Assembly: GCF_002925845.1 (NCBI RefSeq)
Contig: NZ_PDNI01000010.1
Coordinates: 1-64,000, forward strand
From: Roseovarius nitratireducens
Lineage (GTDB): Bacteria; Pseudomonadota; Alphaproteobacteria; Rhodobacterales; Rhodobacteraceae
Length of the DNA: 64,000 nt
Reading direction: 5' to 3'
Part shown: piece by piece, positions 62,936-64,000 of the stretch
How the letters are laid out: every line of letters starts with the position of its first letter
Position numbering within the stretch: position 1 is the stretch's first letter
Translations under genes and position numbers: made by a program
Notes under the pieces: model-generated
Told to the model about the DNA's origin: nothing
Databases searched by the model: none
Seen by the model: only the letters and a program-made list of their open reading frames with translations

Positions 62936-64000
62936 TCAGGCGACGGCGAACCGCAACAGCTTGATCGCCTTGAAATCGCTCACATCGCCGCCCACGCGCT
63001 TGGTCGCGTAAAACAGGACATGCGGCTTGGCGCTGAACGGATCGCGCAGGATGCGCAGATCCGGCCGCTCGGCCACCGTGTAGCCCGCGCGAAAATCGCC
63101 AAAGGCGATGGCATCCGCCCCGCTCGCGATCTCGGGCATGTCCTCGGCGATCAGCACCGGGTAGCCCATCAGCCGCGCAGGCTCTCCGGCGGCCAGCCCG
63201 TCGGACCACAGGAACCGGCCATCCACATCCTTGAGCTTGCGCACGACACCGGCAGTGCGCGAATTCATCACGAACGTGGCGTTGGCGCGGTATTCGGCAC
63301 CCAACGCATAAACTAGGTCGACAATCGGATCGGGGCCGCCCAGATCAGCATCGATGCCCGTGGGCACATAGCCCAGGTTGCCCCAGGTCCAGACGTCGTT
63401 GTCCACCGCCGGACGGCTGAGGAACCCGCGCGGCTTGTCCACCCCGTCGCCCGACACGAAGGCCGCGGCCTCGGCGCGCGAGAACCGGTCGGCGATGCGC
63501 GCGGCCAGCCACCCCTCCACGTCGAAGGCGCTGTCATCGAGCAGTCGCTGGCTTGCCTTCGGCAGCGCGCTCAACTCGTGCAGCGGGATCGCGATGCGGT
63601 CGATCTGCGGCGTGTCGGTCTCGGCCACGCTACCGGTCTCGCTGGCCCAGCCGTGGCCCAGCTCGGTATGGTCCACCAGCACGTCAAACGACGTCGCCTC
63701 GACCGCGACCACATTGGCGATCGCCCGGATCGACGCGGTGGAGTTGAGCACCGAGCGGATCGTCTCGGAGGTCTGCGGATCGACCAGATAGCCGCCCTCC
63801 GCCGTCACCGAGGTGTTGAGCGCCTTACCCTCAAGGTCGAGGCCGCGCAGCCCGTCATCGTCACCCGAGCGCAGATAGGCGTCGAACGCCTTGCGATGCG
63901 GTGCATGCATGTCGGTTTGGCCTGCCAGTTGCGGGCGCGCCTGCGTCAGGCTCTTGCGTTCAATCATGGTCATCTTGTCTTCCTGCTGTTGAAACCGCGT
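62936..64000 (-). CDS. GTA major capsid protein (g5-like), 5' end outside the window
   Basis: An HK97-fold major capsid protein matching RcGTA g5. Visible segments are KAFDAYLRSGDD, NTSVTAEGGYLVDPQTSETI, then LPKASQRLLDDSAFDVEGWLA and the C-terminal GYTVAERPDLRILRDPFSAKPHVLFYATKRVGG. An ATG at 63973 would give 345 residues, but the frame stays open to the window edge (nine more codons) and the segment ERKSLTQARPQLAG aligns with the end of the scaffold-like delta region of other GTA capsids. The real start, with the N-terminal part normally cut off by the g4 protease, is therefore probably beyond 64000. Confidence 0.93.
   Translation of the reverse strand, partial: TRFQQQEDKMTMIERKSLTQARPQLAGQTDMHAPHRKAFDAYLRSGDDDGLRGLDLEGKALNTSVTAEGGYLVDPQTSETIRSVLNSTASIRAIANVVAVEATSFDVLVDHTELGHGWASETGSVAETDTPQIDRIAIPLHELSALPKASQRLLDDSAFDVEGWLAARIADRFSRAEAAAFVSGDGVDKPRGFLSRPAVDNDVWTWGNLGYVPTGIDADLGGPDPIVDLVYALGAEYRANATFVMNSRTAGVVRKLKDVDGRFLWSDGLAAGEPARLMGYPVLIAEDMPEIASGADAIAFGDFRAGYTVAERPDLRILRDPFSAKPHVLFYATKRVGGDVSDFKAIKLLRFAVA

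Overview
The window reads as chromosomal DNA of an alphaproteobacterium of the family Rhodobacteraceae (Roseobacter-type). The evidence is the uniformly high GC, a block of RcGTA-type gene transfer agent genes at the right end, the F1-ATPase zeta subunit gene (DUF1476), lineage-typical small genes such as DUF6280, and a Roseobacter-style betaine-homocysteine methyltransferase. No species can be named from the sequence alone.

Layout. Positions 1-5.1 kb hold a complete IS5-family (IS903-group) element that has landed inside a cyclic beta-1,2-glucan synthase gene (ndvB-like). Only the C-terminal half of that gene is in the window. Next come DUF1810, efp, a DUF6280 gene, cobQ, a PopZ-like acidic protein, a TolC-family outer membrane protein, a PCMT-like methyltransferase and tRNA-Cys. 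Positions 12.2-18.9 kb are an arsenite-oxidation cluster on the minus strand, read as aioX-aioS-aioR then aioB-aioA: sensing protein, kinase, response regulator and the two-subunit enzyme. Positions 19.5-27.3 kb hold an L,D-transpeptidase, a cold-shock protein, a tesA / ybbA-ybbP-like cluster, an inositol-monophosphatase-family gene and a LuxR-type regulator fused to an apparently inactive alpha/beta-hydrolase domain. Positions 27.5-32.2 kb are gcvT-gcvH-gcvP behind a tandem glycine riboswitch, preceded by nsrR and a perfect FNR box. Positions 32.8-45.5 kb are housekeeping: gamma-glutamylcyclotransferase, purC-purS, the ATPase zeta subunit, bmt, nnr, glnB-glnA, an MltB-like transglycosylase between two related membrane proteins of unknown function, a DUF3445/DUF6314 pair and purB. 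Positions 45.6-53.8 kb hold two M20 metallopeptidase-family genes and a Dpp/Opp-type peptide ABC transporter split over both strands. Positions 53.8-64 kb are the GTA head-tail, tail and baseplate genes g15 to g5 on the minus strand, with the capsid gene running off the window.

How it fits together. The cell can probably oxidise arsenite under AioXSR control. It makes glycine-derived one-carbon units under riboswitch control, assimilates ammonium through PII/GS, senses nitric oxide through NsrR with a likely oxygen input from an FNR-type protein, imports peptides and processes them with M20 hydrolases, and carries GTA structural genes.

The most unusual observations are four. AioR lacks the GAFTGA loop and has a broken Walker B motif, and I see no -24/-12 promoter before aioBA. 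The LuxR-hydrolase fusion has lost its nucleophile and its catalytic histidine and sits behind a perfect 9+9 palindrome. A large, possibly pseudoknotted RNA structure lies between the GTA capsid gene and g6. An intergenic repeat occurs at least three times in gene-direction-independent positions. There is no CRISPR array, no integrase gene and no rRNA.
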